DNA from: SZAS-79 sp965279075 | Lineage (GTDB): Bacteria > Pseudomonadota > Gammaproteobacteria > Burkholderiales > SG8-39 | Assembly: GCA_965279075.1 (NCBI GenBank) | Contig: CBDIHI010000006.1 | Coordinates: forward strand, 124,001 to 188,000 | Direction of reading: 5' to 3' | DNA: 64,000 bases | Shown: positions 25,897 through 34,250 of the stretch, in pieces | Position numbering within the stretch: position 1 is the first letter of the stretch | Layout of the letters: each line of letters begins with the position of its first letter | Made by a program: the position numbers and the translations under genes | The notes under the pieces: model-generated | Seen by the model: the letters and a program-made list of their open reading frames with translations, nothing else | The model's database searches: none | What the model was told of the DNA's origin: nothing

Positions 25897-26610
25897 ATGA
25901 CCACAGGCAAGACCCTGCTCGTCGTCGACGACGACCCCCAGCTGCGCCAGCTCGTGCGCGAGTACCTGGGCGAGAACGGTTACACCGTGCTGGTGGCGGC
26001 CGACGGCAGCGGCATGTGGGCCGAGGTCGACCGCAAGACGGTCGACATGGTGATCCTCGACCTGATGCTGCCGGGCGAGGACGGGCTGTCGCTGTGCCGG
26101 TCGCTGCGCGCCCGCTCGGCGATGCCGATCCTGATGCTCACCGCGCGCGGCGAGGAGACCGACCGCATCGTCGGCCTCGAGATGGGCGCCGACGATTACC
26201 TGCCCAAGCCTTTCAGCCCGCGCGAATTGCTCGCGCGGATCAAGAGCATCCTGCGCCGCACGCACGACGGCGGCGGGGCGGTCGCCACGCGCGAGTTCCG
26301 GTTCGCCCGCTGGACGCTGGACGTCGGCGCGCACCACCTCGTCGACGCGGAGGGCGTCGTGGTGCCGCTGTCCACCGGCGAGTTCCGGCTGTTGAGGGCG
26401 CTGGTCGAGAACGGCAATCGCGTGATGTCGCGCGACCAGCTGATGGAGAGCCTTGCCGGGCGCGAGGCGGGGCCGTTCGACCGCACGATCGACGTGATGA
26501 TCAGCCGCCTGCGGCGCAGGCTCGAGGACGATGCGCGTGAGCCCTCCCTCATCAAGACCGTGAGGAACGAGGGCTACCTGCTGGCCGCCAAGGTGGATCG
26601 CGGCGCATGA
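25897..26610 (+). CDS. OmpR-family response regulator
   Basis: A 237-residue regulator. The receiver domain has acidic pocket D11-D13, phosphoacceptor D55 in MVILDLMLPGEDGLSLC and the lysine in ADDYLPKPF. The receiver is notably close to E. coli OmpR, which shares DLMLPGEDGLS and the RIVGLE.GADDY.PKPF segments. The C-terminal winged helix (about 140-230) includes LSTGEFRLLRALVENGNRVMS and DRTIDVMISRLRRRLEDD. Its stop overlaps the kinase start by four bases (ATGA). The 94-base gap upstream probably holds the promoter. Confidence 0.95.
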   Translation: MTTGKTLLVVDDDPQLRQLVREYLGENGYTVLVAADGSGMWAEVDRKTVDMVILDLMLPGEDGLSLCRSLRARSAMPILMLTARGEETDRIVGLEMGADDYLPKPFSPRELLARIKSILRRTHDGGGAVATREFRFARWTLDVGAHHLVDAEGVVVPLSTGEFRLLRALVENGNRVMSRDQLMESLAGREAGPFDRTIDVMISRLRRRLEDDAREPSLIKTVRNEGYLLAAKVDRGA

Positions 26611-28037
26611 AGTGGTCGCCGCGCACCCTGTTCGGGCGGATCCTCGTCGCGATGTTCTGCGGGCTGCTGGTGCTGCAGGCCGTCGGCCTGTGGCTGATGA
26701 TGGAGGACCGCGCCGCGTTCGCCGACCGGCTCCTGGGGGAGTATGTCGCGCAGCGCGTCGCCACGATCGTCACGACGCTGGACGCGACCGACCCCGCCGA
26801 GCGCCCGGGGCTGGTGCGGGTCCTCTCGGGGCGCCTCACGCGGTTCTCGATAGACGAGCCGTGGCAGCCGGGCGACGTCCTCGTCTCGGACGAGGCACGG
26901 GCGTTCCTTGCTCGCGTCGAAAGGGAGCTGGAGCGCCCGCGCCCGATGCAGGTGCTGTCCATCGGGCCGGTTGAACGGGTCGACCCGGACCCGGCCTCCC
27001 GCGAGGTTTCCGCGCGCCCGCGCGGCCCGTACCTCCTCCTCGTCGCGCAGGCGCGCCTCGCCGACGGCGCGGTGCTGACGATCCGCCGCGCGCTGCCGCC
27101 GCCGGGGGTCAACTGGCCGTTGCGCACGCTGATGCTGCTCACCATCCTCGGCCTGTTCGTCGCCTGCGTCGCGGGCTGGGCCCTGCGCCGCGTGACGCAA
27201 CCGCTCGCCGCGCTCGCCGACGCCGCCTCCGGGCTCGCGCGCGACCTCAACCGCCCCGCGCTGCCCGAGACCGGGCCGCAGGAGGTGGCCCGGGTCGCGC
27301 AGGCGTTCAATGCCATGCAGCGCGACCTGAGGAACATGATCGAGGCGCGCTCGCAGGGCCTCGCCGGCGTCTCGCACGACCTGCGCCTGCCGCTGACCCG
27401 CCTGCGGCTGAGGCTGGAGCGGCTGCCCGAAGGCGACCTGCGTTCCAAGATCGAGGACGACCTGGCCGAGATGGACGCGCTGATCGGCAGCACGCTCGAG
27501 TTCCTGCGCGCCGGTCCCGACGCGGAGAAGCCCGCCCGGCTCAATTTCAATGCGCTGCTCGAGGCGGTGATCGAGGACATGGAGCCGCTCGGCGCGCGCA
27601 TCGCGCTGCAAGGCGTGGCTTCGGCGCCCATCGTGGCGCAGCCGCAGGCGCTCAGGCGGTGCCTCGACAACCTGCTGGAGAACGCGCTGCGCTACGGCGG
27701 TCCGGAAATCGATATCCGGGTCAGCGAAGCCGGCGGCCGCCTCGAGGCGCGCGTCGAAGACCGCGGGCCCGGCATCCCGGCCGCCGACCGGGAGCGCGTC
27801 TTCGAACCTTACGTACGGCTGGAAGCCTCGCGTGCGAAGCACACCGGTGGCACCGGCCTCGGCTTGGCAATCGCGCGCGCGGTGGCCCGTGCCAACGGCG
27901 GCGACATCACGCTCGGCGCGCGCGCGGGCGGCGGCCTCGCGGTGGTGCTGTCGCTGCCGCTGCCCCGCCCGGCGGAGGACAGGCCCGCCGCGGAATCCGG
28001 GGAAAACGTACTGGTACCGGTACACAAACTCCCCTGA
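26607..28037 (+). CDS. EnvZ-like sensor histidine kinase with HDLRL H-box
   Basis: A 476-residue membrane kinase. One membrane segment lies at about residues 12-31, a ~135-residue periplasmic domain follows, and a second segment lies at about 172-192. A HAMP domain (about 192-245) leads to the H-box GVSHDLRLPLTRLRL with H257 as phosphoacceptor. The ATPase domain has N-box LDNLLENALRYGG, G1 DRGPGIP and G2 GGTGLGLAIA. The residue four after the His, usually Thr or Asn and needed for phosphatase activity in EnvZ, is L261. It is coupled to the OmpR-like regulator and presumably its partner. Confidence 0.93.
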   Translation: MKWSPRTLFGRILVAMFCGLLVLQAVGLWLMMEDRAAFADRLLGEYVAQRVATIVTTLDATDPAERPGLVRVLSGRLTRFSIDEPWQPGDVLVSDEARAFLARVERELERPRPMQVLSIGPVERVDPDPASREVSARPRGPYLLLVAQARLADGAVLTIRRALPPPGVNWPLRTLMLLTILGLFVACVAGWALRRVTQPLAALADAASGLARDLNRPALPETGPQEVARVAQAFNAMQRDLRNMIEARSQGLAGVSHDLRLPLTRLRLRLERLPEGDLRSKIEDDLAEMDALIGSTLEFLRAGPDAEKPARLNFNALLEAVIEDMEPLGARIALQGVASAPIVAQPQALRRCLDNLLENALRYGGPEIDIRVSEAGGRLEARVEDRGPGIPAADRERVFEPYVRLEASRAKHTGGTGLGLAIARAVARANGGDITLGARAGGGLAVVLSLPLPRPAEDRPAAESGENVLVPVHKLP

Positions 28038-28096
28038 GAGCGGCCCCAGTGCTTGTCTTTCTGATGTAAAAGTCATCAAATAGGGCCGGATCCGCA

Positions 28097-28117
28097 GGGC
28101 GGATGGCCTGTCCGCCC
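28097..28117 (+). other. Hairpin downstream of the sensor kinase
   Basis: GGGCGGA (28097-28103) and TCCGCCC (28111-28117) form a perfect 7-bp stem with a 7-base loop, 60 bases after the kinase stop. No T-run follows, so intrinsic termination is doubtful; it could be part of the 5' leader of the next gene. Confidence 0.35.
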
Positions 28118-28161
28118 CGGCCGATGCTATATTCACGGCGCAATCCTCAGGAGGGATCGCC

Positions 28162-28179
28162 ATGACCGCATCCATATGA
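28162..28179 (+). other. Five-codon leader frame coupled to the TauD-like gene
   Basis: ATG 28162 lies seven bases after a strong AGGAGG (28149-28154) and reads M-T-A-S-I-stop. Its TGA (28177-28179) overlaps the ATG (28176) of the dioxygenase as ATGA. The dioxygenase ATG has no Shine-Dalgarno of its own. Either ribosomes translate this mini-frame and re-initiate, or one base has been lost or gained and the true N-terminus is longer. Confidence 0.35.
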
Positions 28180-29054
28180 CCCTGACACTCAAGCCGTTGC
28201 ATCCACTGTTCGCCGCGGAGGCCGGCGGCGTGGACCTCAAGCAGCCCCTGTCCGAAGGCGACATCCGCGCGATCGACGCGGCCATGGACCGCCATGCGGT
28301 GCTCGTGTTCCGCGGCCAGCCGCTCAGCCAGGCCGAGCAGGTCGCGTACTCCAGGCAGTTCGGGCCGCTCGACGCCGGCCTGCGCAAGGCCACGGGCGCG
28401 CCCACGCGCTTCCAGCACGAGGAACTCATCGACATCGGCAACGTGGCGCTCGACGGTTCGGTCGCCGGGCGCGACAACGCGAAGCTGATCGGCGTGCTCG
28501 CCAACCAGCTTTGGCATGCCGACAGCACCTTCCAGGACGTGGCGGTGAAATACTCGATGCTCTCGGCCGTGGTGGTGCCGGACGAGGGCGGCCAGACGCA
28601 GTGGGCGGACCTGCGGGCCGCGTGGGATGCGCTGCCGGAAAAGACCCGGCGCCACGTCGAGGGCCGCACCGGGCGGCATTCGGCCTTCCATTCGCGCATC
28701 GGCCTGGGCGACGACCGCTACGACGAAGGGCAGCTGAAGCGCTTCCCCCCGGTCGAGCGGCCGCTGGTGCACGTGCACCCGGGCTCCGGGCGGAAGGTCC
28801 TCTATCCGAGCGTGCACATCGACCTCGTCAGCGGCCTCAGCGTGCCCGAGGGCCGCCTGCTGGTGGCCGAACTCCTCGAGCACGCTACGCAGCCCGCTTT
28901 CGTCTACACGCACACCTGGCGCCCCGGCGACTACGTGATGTGGGACAACCGCTCCACGCTGCATCGCGGCCTGCGCTACGACCTTTCCGTGCGGCGCGAC
29001 CTGCGCCGCACCACCACGCTCGAACGGCCGGCAGCCGAGGCCGCCGCAGCCTGA
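28176..29054 (+). CDS. TauD/TfdA-family Fe(II)/2-oxoglutarate dioxygenase
   Basis: A 292-residue oxygenase using 2-oxoglutarate, O2 and Fe(II). The iron ligands are visible as WHAD (H-x-D; about residues 114-116) and H in NRSTLHRG near residue 263; the 2-oxoglutarate-binding Arg follows in the C-terminal RRDLRRTT region. The best-known relatives hydroxylate taurine, 2,4-D or other carboxylates and sulfonates. A TctC gene follows by 40 bases, suggesting uptake and oxidation of the same compound. The start codon shares four bases with a five-codon frame that owns the strong ribosome binding site. Confidence 0.88.
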   Translation: MTLTLKPLHPLFAAEAGGVDLKQPLSEGDIRAIDAAMDRHAVLVFRGQPLSQAEQVAYSRQFGPLDAGLRKATGAPTRFQHEELIDIGNVALDGSVAGRDNAKLIGVLANQLWHADSTFQDVAVKYSMLSAVVVPDEGGQTQWADLRAAWDALPEKTRRHVEGRTGRHSAFHSRIGLGDDRYDEGQLKRFPPVERPLVHVHPGSGRKVLYPSVHIDLVSGLSVPEGRLLVAELLEHATQPAFVYTHTWRPGDYVMWDNRSTLHRGLRYDLSVRRDLRRTTTLERPAAEAAAA

Positions 29055-29094
29055 CCCTGATTACTACTAAAACAACATTCCAAGGAGCCTCACC

Positions 29095-30060
29095 ATGAAA
29101 CGCATGTACGCGCCTTTGCTGTGCGCATCGCTGTTCGCGCTCGCCGCCATGCCGGCGGCCGCGCAGACCTACCCCACCAAACCCGTCCGGGTCATCGTCC
29201 CGTTCGCCACCGGTTCGGCCTCCGACATCCTCGGCCGCACCGTCGCCGACCGCCTTACGCAGGCGCTCGGCCAGCCCTTCCTCGTGGAGAACCGGCCCGG
29301 CGCGGGCGGCACGATCGGCACCGAGGTGGTCGCCAAGGCCCCGCCCGACGGCTACACGCTGCTGGTCACCACCGCCGCCACGCCGATCACGGCCTCCGCG
29401 TTCCGCAGCCTCAAATACGACACCGCGGCGTTCGCTTCGATCACGGTGCTCACGCATTCGCCGCTGGGCTTCGCCGCGAACCCGCAGTTCCCGCCGAAGA
29501 CCGTGCGCCAGTTCATCGACTACGCCAAGGCCAACCCGGGCAAGGTCAACTTCGGGTCGCTCGGCGTCGCCACGTCGCACCACGTGACGGGCGAGAAGCT
29601 CAAGATCGACGCCGGCATCGACATGGTCCACGTGCCGTACAAGGGCTCGGGCGCCGCGCACGCCGACCTCATGGGCGGCCAGATCCAGGTGATGTTCGAC
29701 AACATCGTCTCGCTGCTGCCGCATTTCAAGTCCGGCAAGCTGCACCCGCTGGCGGTGTCGAGCGCGAAGCGCCATCCGTTGCTCCCCGATGTGCCGTCGC
29801 TGTCCGAAGCGGGCGTGAAGGACTTCGAGGCGGTGGCCTGGTTCGGCTATGTCGCCCCGCCGGGGACGCCCAGGGAGATCGTCAACAAGCTCAACGGCGA
29901 GATCGTGAAGATCCTCTCGGTGCCGGAAATCCGCCAGCGGCTCGTCGATGGCGGGTCGGAGGTGATCGGCAATTCGCCCGAGGCCGCCGATAAATTCCTG
30001 CAGAGCGAGATTGCCCGCTGGTCCGTGGTGGTCAAGGCGGCGAAAGTCTACGCGGATTGA
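29095..30060 (+). CDS. TctC/Bug-family substrate-binding protein
   Basis: A 321-residue periplasmic binding protein. The signal peptide (about residues 1-23) ends in AAAQ; the mature protein begins TYPTKPVRVIVPFATGSASD, the typical Bug motif with the usual PGG replaced by ATGS. Further marks are NRPGAGGTIGTEVVAKAPPDGYTLL and VPYKGSGAAHADLMGGQI. AAGGAG precedes the ATG. It sits between the TauD-like gene and a second TctC gene, all on the plus strand. No membrane subunits of a TTT transporter are nearby. Confidence 0.92.
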   Translation: MKRMYAPLLCASLFALAAMPAAAQTYPTKPVRVIVPFATGSASDILGRTVADRLTQALGQPFLVENRPGAGGTIGTEVVAKAPPDGYTLLVTTAATPITASAFRSLKYDTAAFASITVLTHSPLGFAANPQFPPKTVRQFIDYAKANPGKVNFGSLGVATSHHVTGEKLKIDAGIDMVHVPYKGSGAAHADLMGGQIQVMFDNIVSLLPHFKSGKLHPLAVSSAKRHPLLPDVPSLSEAGVKDFEAVAWFGYVAPPGTPREIVNKLNGEIVKILSVPEIRQRLVDGGSEVIGNSPEAADKFLQSEIARWSVVVKAAKVYAD

Positions 30061-30182
30061 TTTTTCCGGCGCCGAGGATGCTGCGCTGCACGATGAAAGC
30101 CCGCGAAATGAGACTCACCCGGGGCTAGAATCCGCGTGACAGCTTTCTGTCATGCATGCGCAATTCCACAGGAGTATCGTCA

Positions 30183-31220
30183 ATGCACGCCATCGCCCCG
30201 CGGTCCCCCTCCGGCCCAAGCATCCTGCTTCCCTGGTGGCCCGGCCGCCGGGGTGGCGGCGCTGCCGCAGCCCTTGCGTTCGCGGTCGCCTCGTTCGCAT
30301 TTCCCCTCCCTTCGTTGTCCCAGGCCTGGCCCGACAAACCGGTGCGCCTCGTCGCGCCCTATCCGCCCGGCGGGCAGACCGACCTCGTGTCGCGCTTCCT
30401 TGCCGAGAGGCTCACGCCCGTGCTCGGGCAGAGCGTCATCGTCGAGAACAAGGCGGGTGCCCAGGGCATCGTCGGACTCGAAGCCGTCAAGAACTCGGCC
30501 CCCGACGGGTACACGTTCGTGTACGTGAACGTGTCCAACATCTCGATCAACCCGCACGTCCACGCCAAGCTCCCGTATGACGGCCTGAAGGACTTCGCTC
30601 CCGTCTCGCAGATCGGCCTGTCGGTGCTTGCGATGGTGGTGCCGTCCGGGCTCGGCCCGAAGACGCTCGCCGAGTTCATCGCCTACACCAAGGCGAACCC
30701 GGGCAAGGTGAGCTTCGCCTCGTTCGGCACCGGGTCCACTTCGCACATCTACGGCGAGATGCTGAAGGGGTCCGCGGGCCTCAGCATGACCCACGTGCCG
30801 TACAAGGGCGCGGGCCCGGCCACGCAGGACGTGGTTGCGGGCCATGCGCAGATGGCGATCCAGGATTTCGCCGCGGTGGGGCCGTTCGTGCGTTCGGGAA
30901 GATTGCTTGCGCTCGCCGTCACCGGACCCAAGCGCTGGCCCGCCTTCCCGGACCTGCAGACCTTCGCCGAGCAGGGCCAGCCCCTCGACATCGCAGGCTG
31001 GAACGGCATCATGGCGCCCGCGAACACGCCCAAGGCGATCGTCGAGCGCATGAGTTCGGAGATCAACAAGGCCATCCAGTCGGCCGACGGCCGGGAGAAG
31101 ATGCTGCAGATGGGCCTGCTCGCCACCGGCACCACGCCCGAGGAGTTCGCCGACGTGATCCGCCGCGACACCCCGCGCTGGGGCGAGGTGATCAAGAAAG
31201 CGGGGATCAAGCCGGAGTGA
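30183..31220 (+). CDS. TctC/Bug-family substrate-binding protein
   Basis: A 345-residue binding protein with a long N-terminal region: a basic, Pro/Gly-rich stretch, then a hydrophobic signal segment and cleavage near LSQA, followed by WPDKPVRLVAPYPPGGQTD. The conserved NKAGAQGIVGLEAVKNSAPDGYT and HVPYKGAGPATQDVVAGH are present. ATG 30183 is favoured over an in-frame ATG 27 bases upstream because AGGAG at 30170 gives 8-base spacing. Its last 14 bases overlap the convergent TauD-like gene on the other strand. Confidence 0.92.
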   Translation: MHAIAPRSPSGPSILLPWWPGRRGGGAAAALAFAVASFAFPLPSLSQAWPDKPVRLVAPYPPGGQTDLVSRFLAERLTPVLGQSVIVENKAGAQGIVGLEAVKNSAPDGYTFVYVNVSNISINPHVHAKLPYDGLKDFAPVSQIGLSVLAMVVPSGLGPKTLAEFIAYTKANPGKVSFASFGTGSTSHIYGEMLKGSAGLSMTHVPYKGAGPATQDVVAGHAQMAIQDFAAVGPFVRSGRLLALAVTGPKRWPAFPDLQTFAEQGQPLDIAGWNGIMAPANTPKAIVERMSSEINKAIQSADGREKMLQMGLLATGTTPEEFADVIRRDTPRWGEVIKKAGIKPE

Positions 31221-32067
31221 AGAAGGGGCGATCGCCTGCGATCGTCACCCTGTCCATCACCCGCCGGTATCCGGAGTAGTCGTTTACCGCGATGTGCTGC
31301 GTGGAGCGGTTGTCCCAGAAGGCGAGCGAGCCCTTCTTCCAGCGGAAGCGGATCTGGAATTCCGGCCGCTGGCTGTGGCGGTTGAGGAATTCGAGCAGCG
31401 GCGCGCTCTCTTCCTCCGTCATGTCCTTGAAGCGGATCGCGTAGACCCAGTTGATGAACAGGATGCTGCGCCCGTTCTCGGGGTGGGTCCTCACGCACGG
31501 GTGCGGCGTTTCCTTCAGCGCGAGCTCGCTCGCGTTGATGCGCATGCTCTTCAGGTCGTCGTCGGCGTAGGTGCCCTGCGGGCCGTAGGAGCGTTTCGCG
31601 CTGTGCATGACGGTCATCCCCTCGAGCATGCGCTGCATCGCGGGCGACAGCGCCTCGAAGGCGAGCATCTGGTTCGACCAGATCGTGTCGCCGCCCACGG
31701 CCGGGGATTCGCGGCTGTAGAGCACGGTGCCGAGCACCGGCGCCTCGCTGAAGGTCATGTCCGAATGCCAGCGCCCGCCGAAGTTCAGCTTCTTCTTCTC
31801 GTCGGGCTCGCGCACGATGCGCATCATCTGCGGGTGGCCCTCGAGCGGCTGGATGAACGGTGTTTCGGCCAGCGGCCCGAACTGGCGCGCGAACGCCTCC
31901 TGGTGCACAGGCTCCAGCTGCTGGTCGCGGAAGAACAGCGCGCAGTGGTCGGCCAGCACGCGACGCAATCCGGTGAGCGTGTCCGGGGTGAGCGGCTTGG
32001 ACAGGTCCAGCCCGCGCACTTCGGCGCCGCCTGCGCCGCACAGCAACTCGAAATCGATCTTGCTCAT
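31207..32067 (-). CDS. TauD/TfdA-family Fe(II)/2-oxoglutarate dioxygenase
   Basis: A 286-residue dioxygenase closer to classical TauD than the one at 28176. Iron ligands: WHSDMTF (H and D near residues 100-102) and the distal His in NRSTQHIAVNDY near residue 259; the arginine that binds 2-oxoglutarate lies in GYRRVMDRVTI. The start at 32067 gives the family start and overlaps the stop of the upstream nitronate monooxygenase gene by four bases. It is last in a TctC - nitronate monooxygenase - TauD operon. Confidence 0.92.
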   Translation of the reverse strand: MSKIDFELLCGAGGAEVRGLDLSKPLTPDTLTGLRRVLADHCALFFRDQQLEPVHQEAFARQFGPLAETPFIQPLEGHPQMMRIVREPDEKKKLNFGGRWHSDMTFSEAPVLGTVLYSRESPAVGGDTIWSNQMLAFEALSPAMQRMLEGMTVMHSAKRSYGPQGTYADDDLKSMRINASELALKETPHPCVRTHPENGRSILFINWVYAIRFKDMTEEESAPLLEFLNRHSQRPEFQIRFRWKKGSLAFWDNRSTQHIAVNDYSGYRRVMDRVTIAGDRPFFTPA

Positions 32068-33164
32068 GTGCCTTCCTTCAGTGTGCGCTGCATCTGCGCC
32101 AGCGCGTCCTCGGTTTCGCGCGCGAGCCGCGCGACGATTTCGCCCACCGTGGTGAGCTCGTTGAACCATGCCACGCTCTGGCCCGCCGCCTCGTAGACCA
32201 GCGGCTCGACCTGGTGTTCCTCGATCGCGGCGAGCAACTCGCCGGTGAGCACGTGCTGGTACGGCATCGGCAGGGGCCTGGGTGCGCCTTCGGCGTCCCA
32301 TTCGTCGGACCAACCGCTTTTCACTACGCGGCAGGGCTTGCCGCTGTGCGCACGCGTGATGACCGTGTCTTCGCTGCGGGCGGCGAGGATCTTCTTCAGC
32401 AGCACCGGCGGGGTGCCGTATTCGCGCGTCGCGAGCCACGCCGTGCCCAGCCAGACGCCCTCGGCGCCCAGCGCGAACGCAGCGGCGACCTGCCGGCCGT
32501 GCCCCACGCCGCCCGCGGCCAGCACCGGCAGCCCGCCGGCCGCTTCCACCACTTGCGGCACCAGCGTGTAGGTCCCGACCGGTCCTGTGTGCCCGCCCGC
32601 GTCGTAGCCTTGCGCAACGAGGATGTCGATGCCGGCATCGCGCGCGGCTGTCACGTGGCGCGCCGACCCCACCATCGCGAACGTGGTCTTGCCCCGCGCC
32701 CTCGCCGCCGCGACGACCCGCTTCGGCAGGCCGACCGCGGTGACCACCGCATCGACGCCGGACTCCAGCACCGCCTCGGTCTGCGCGTCGAAGAACGCCT
32801 GGTTGCGGATCTGGTCGGCGAAGAAATTCGGTTTCACCGGGGCGGGGATCGCGTATTTTTCCTTCAGCTTCGCGACGAACGCGACGTGCTCGGCAGGCAG
32901 CTTCTTCTTCGCTTCGTCGCGGCTGGATTCGTCGCCGGCGAGCTTCGGGTACATCAGGTCCACGCCGAAGGGCCTGCCGCCGAGGCGCCGCTTGAGGAGC
33001 GCGATGTCCTCCGAGATTCTTTCGGGCGTCTCGCGCGCTGCGCCGAACACCGGGAACCCGCCGGCCTCGGCCAGGGCCACCGTCACCTCGACCGAATGCG
33101 AGAAGCCGAAGACCGGCAGGGCGATGCCGAGGCGCTTGCACAGCGCGGTGCTCAGCGTGCTCAT
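32064..33164 (-). CDS. Nitronate monooxygenase (2-nitropropane dioxygenase family)
   Basis: A 366-residue FMN-dependent TIM-barrel enzyme. Visible features are AAGGVGHGRQVAAAFALGAEGVWLGTAWLAT (phosphate-binding Gly segment), and DAGGHTGPVGTYTLVPQVV, which carries the family's G-H-x-G loop. Members oxidise alkyl nitronates, but many annotated members are of unknown substrate and related folds act as enoyl reductases. It lies between TctC (10-base gap) and TauD-like (4-base overlap) genes, so all three are likely co-expressed. Confidence 0.88.
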   Translation of the reverse strand: MSTLSTALCKRLGIALPVFGFSHSVEVTVALAEAGGFPVFGAARETPERISEDIALLKRRLGGRPFGVDLMYPKLAGDESSRDEAKKKLPAEHVAFVAKLKEKYAIPAPVKPNFFADQIRNQAFFDAQTEAVLESGVDAVVTAVGLPKRVVAAARARGKTTFAMVGSARHVTAARDAGIDILVAQGYDAGGHTGPVGTYTLVPQVVEAAGGLPVLAAGGVGHGRQVAAAFALGAEGVWLGTAWLATREYGTPPVLLKKILAARSEDTVITRAHSGKPCRVVKSGWSDEWDAEGAPRPLPMPYQHVLTGELLAAIEEHQVEPLVYEAAGQSVAWFNELTTVGEIVARLARETEDALAQMQRTLKEGT

Positions 33165-33174
33165 TCCGGGGAAC

Positions 33175-34140
33175 TCATTGCGCCGGCTTGATCCCGGCCG
33201 CGCGTACGACCTTGCCCCAGCGCTCGTAGTCCGCCTTCATCATCGCCTGGATCTCTTCAGGCGTCTTCTGCGGACCGGGCAGACCGCCGATCCTCTCGAT
33301 GCGCTCCTGCACGTCGGGAGAAGACAGGGCCTTGTTGATCTCGCCGTTGATGCGCGCCACCACGTCCTTCGGCGTGCCGGCGGGGACGTACATGCCGTAC
33401 CAGGGCACGAGGCCCGCCTCGGGATAGCCGGCTTCGGCGACCGTGGGCACGTCGGGCAACTGCTTCAGGCGCTGGGGGCTGAAGGCGGCCAGGGCCTTCA
33501 GCTTGCCGCTCTTCACGTGCGGCGCCGCGAGGCCCAGCGCAAGCACCTTGAAATGGATCTGGCCGTTGATCAGGTCGGGGATCGCGGGCGGCTGGCCCTT
33601 GTAGCCGATGTTGGCGAGCTTGATGTCGGCCACCTGGAAGAAGAGTTCGGACGACAGGTGGTTCGACGAACCGGTGCCCGGGTTGGCAAAGTTGAGCTGG
33701 CCGGGACGGGTCCTGGCGTAGGCGACGAACTCCTGCAGCGTCGACACGGGCAGCGAGGCCGGCACGACCGCGATGTTCAGGTTCCACACCGCCACCCCCA
33801 CGCCCTGGAAGTCGCGCATCGGGCTCCAAGGCAGCGTGCCGTAGATCGACGGGTTGGAAAGGATGGCCGGGCCGGTCATCAGCCACGTGTAGCCGTCGGG
33901 CGCGCTCTTCGCCACCGCCTCGGTGCCGAGGTTGCCGTCCGCGCCCGGCCGGCCCTCGACGATGATCGGCTGGCCCCACCCCGCGGCGATCTTCTCGGTG
34001 ACCGCGCGCGCAAGCAGGTCGACGATTCCGCCGGTGGGATACGGGACGATCACGCGGACCGGCTTGGCCGGATAGGGCTGTGCGATGGCTGACACCGCGA
34101 AGAATGCAAGCGCGCCTGCGAAGCAAAGCAGCTTTCCCAT
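33175..34140 (-). CDS. TctC/Bug-family substrate-binding protein
   Basis: A 321-residue periplasmic binding protein, first gene of a minus-strand operon. Signal peptide MGKLLCFAGALAFFAVSAIAQ is followed by PYPAKPVRVIVPYPTGGIVD. ATG 34140 is preceded by GGAGGAGA, which settles the start against longer frames. Typical NPGTGSSNHLSSELFF and the DVPTVAEAGYP segment near residue 240 are present. It is the fourth TctC protein in this window; the acyl-CoA dehydrogenase gene diverges from it across 110 bases. Confidence 0.92.
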   Translation of the reverse strand: MGKLLCFAGALAFFAVSAIAQPYPAKPVRVIVPYPTGGIVDLLARAVTEKIAAGWGQPIIVEGRPGADGNLGTEAVAKSAPDGYTWLMTGPAILSNPSIYGTLPWSPMRDFQGVGVAVWNLNIAVVPASLPVSTLQEFVAYARTRPGQLNFANPGTGSSNHLSSELFFQVADIKLANIGYKGQPPAIPDLINGQIHFKVLALGLAAPHVKSGKLKALAAFSPQRLKQLPDVPTVAEAGYPEAGLVPWYGMYVPAGTPKDVVARINGEINKALSSPDVQERIERIGGLPGPQKTPEEIQAMMKADYERWGKVVRAAGIKPAQ

Positions 34141-34250
34141 GTCTCCTCCGTATTGTTTTGTGGCGAAGCGCATCGGGGCGCCCCTGCAAACCGATTCTTC
34201 CACAGATGCGCTGGCGGCACTACCATGGGCCGCACACCTTGGGAGGGGCG

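Noticed and set aside
29095..34140. A complete tripartite tricarboxylate transporter
   Set aside because: Only the binding proteins (TctC) are present; no TctA or TctB membrane genes were found.
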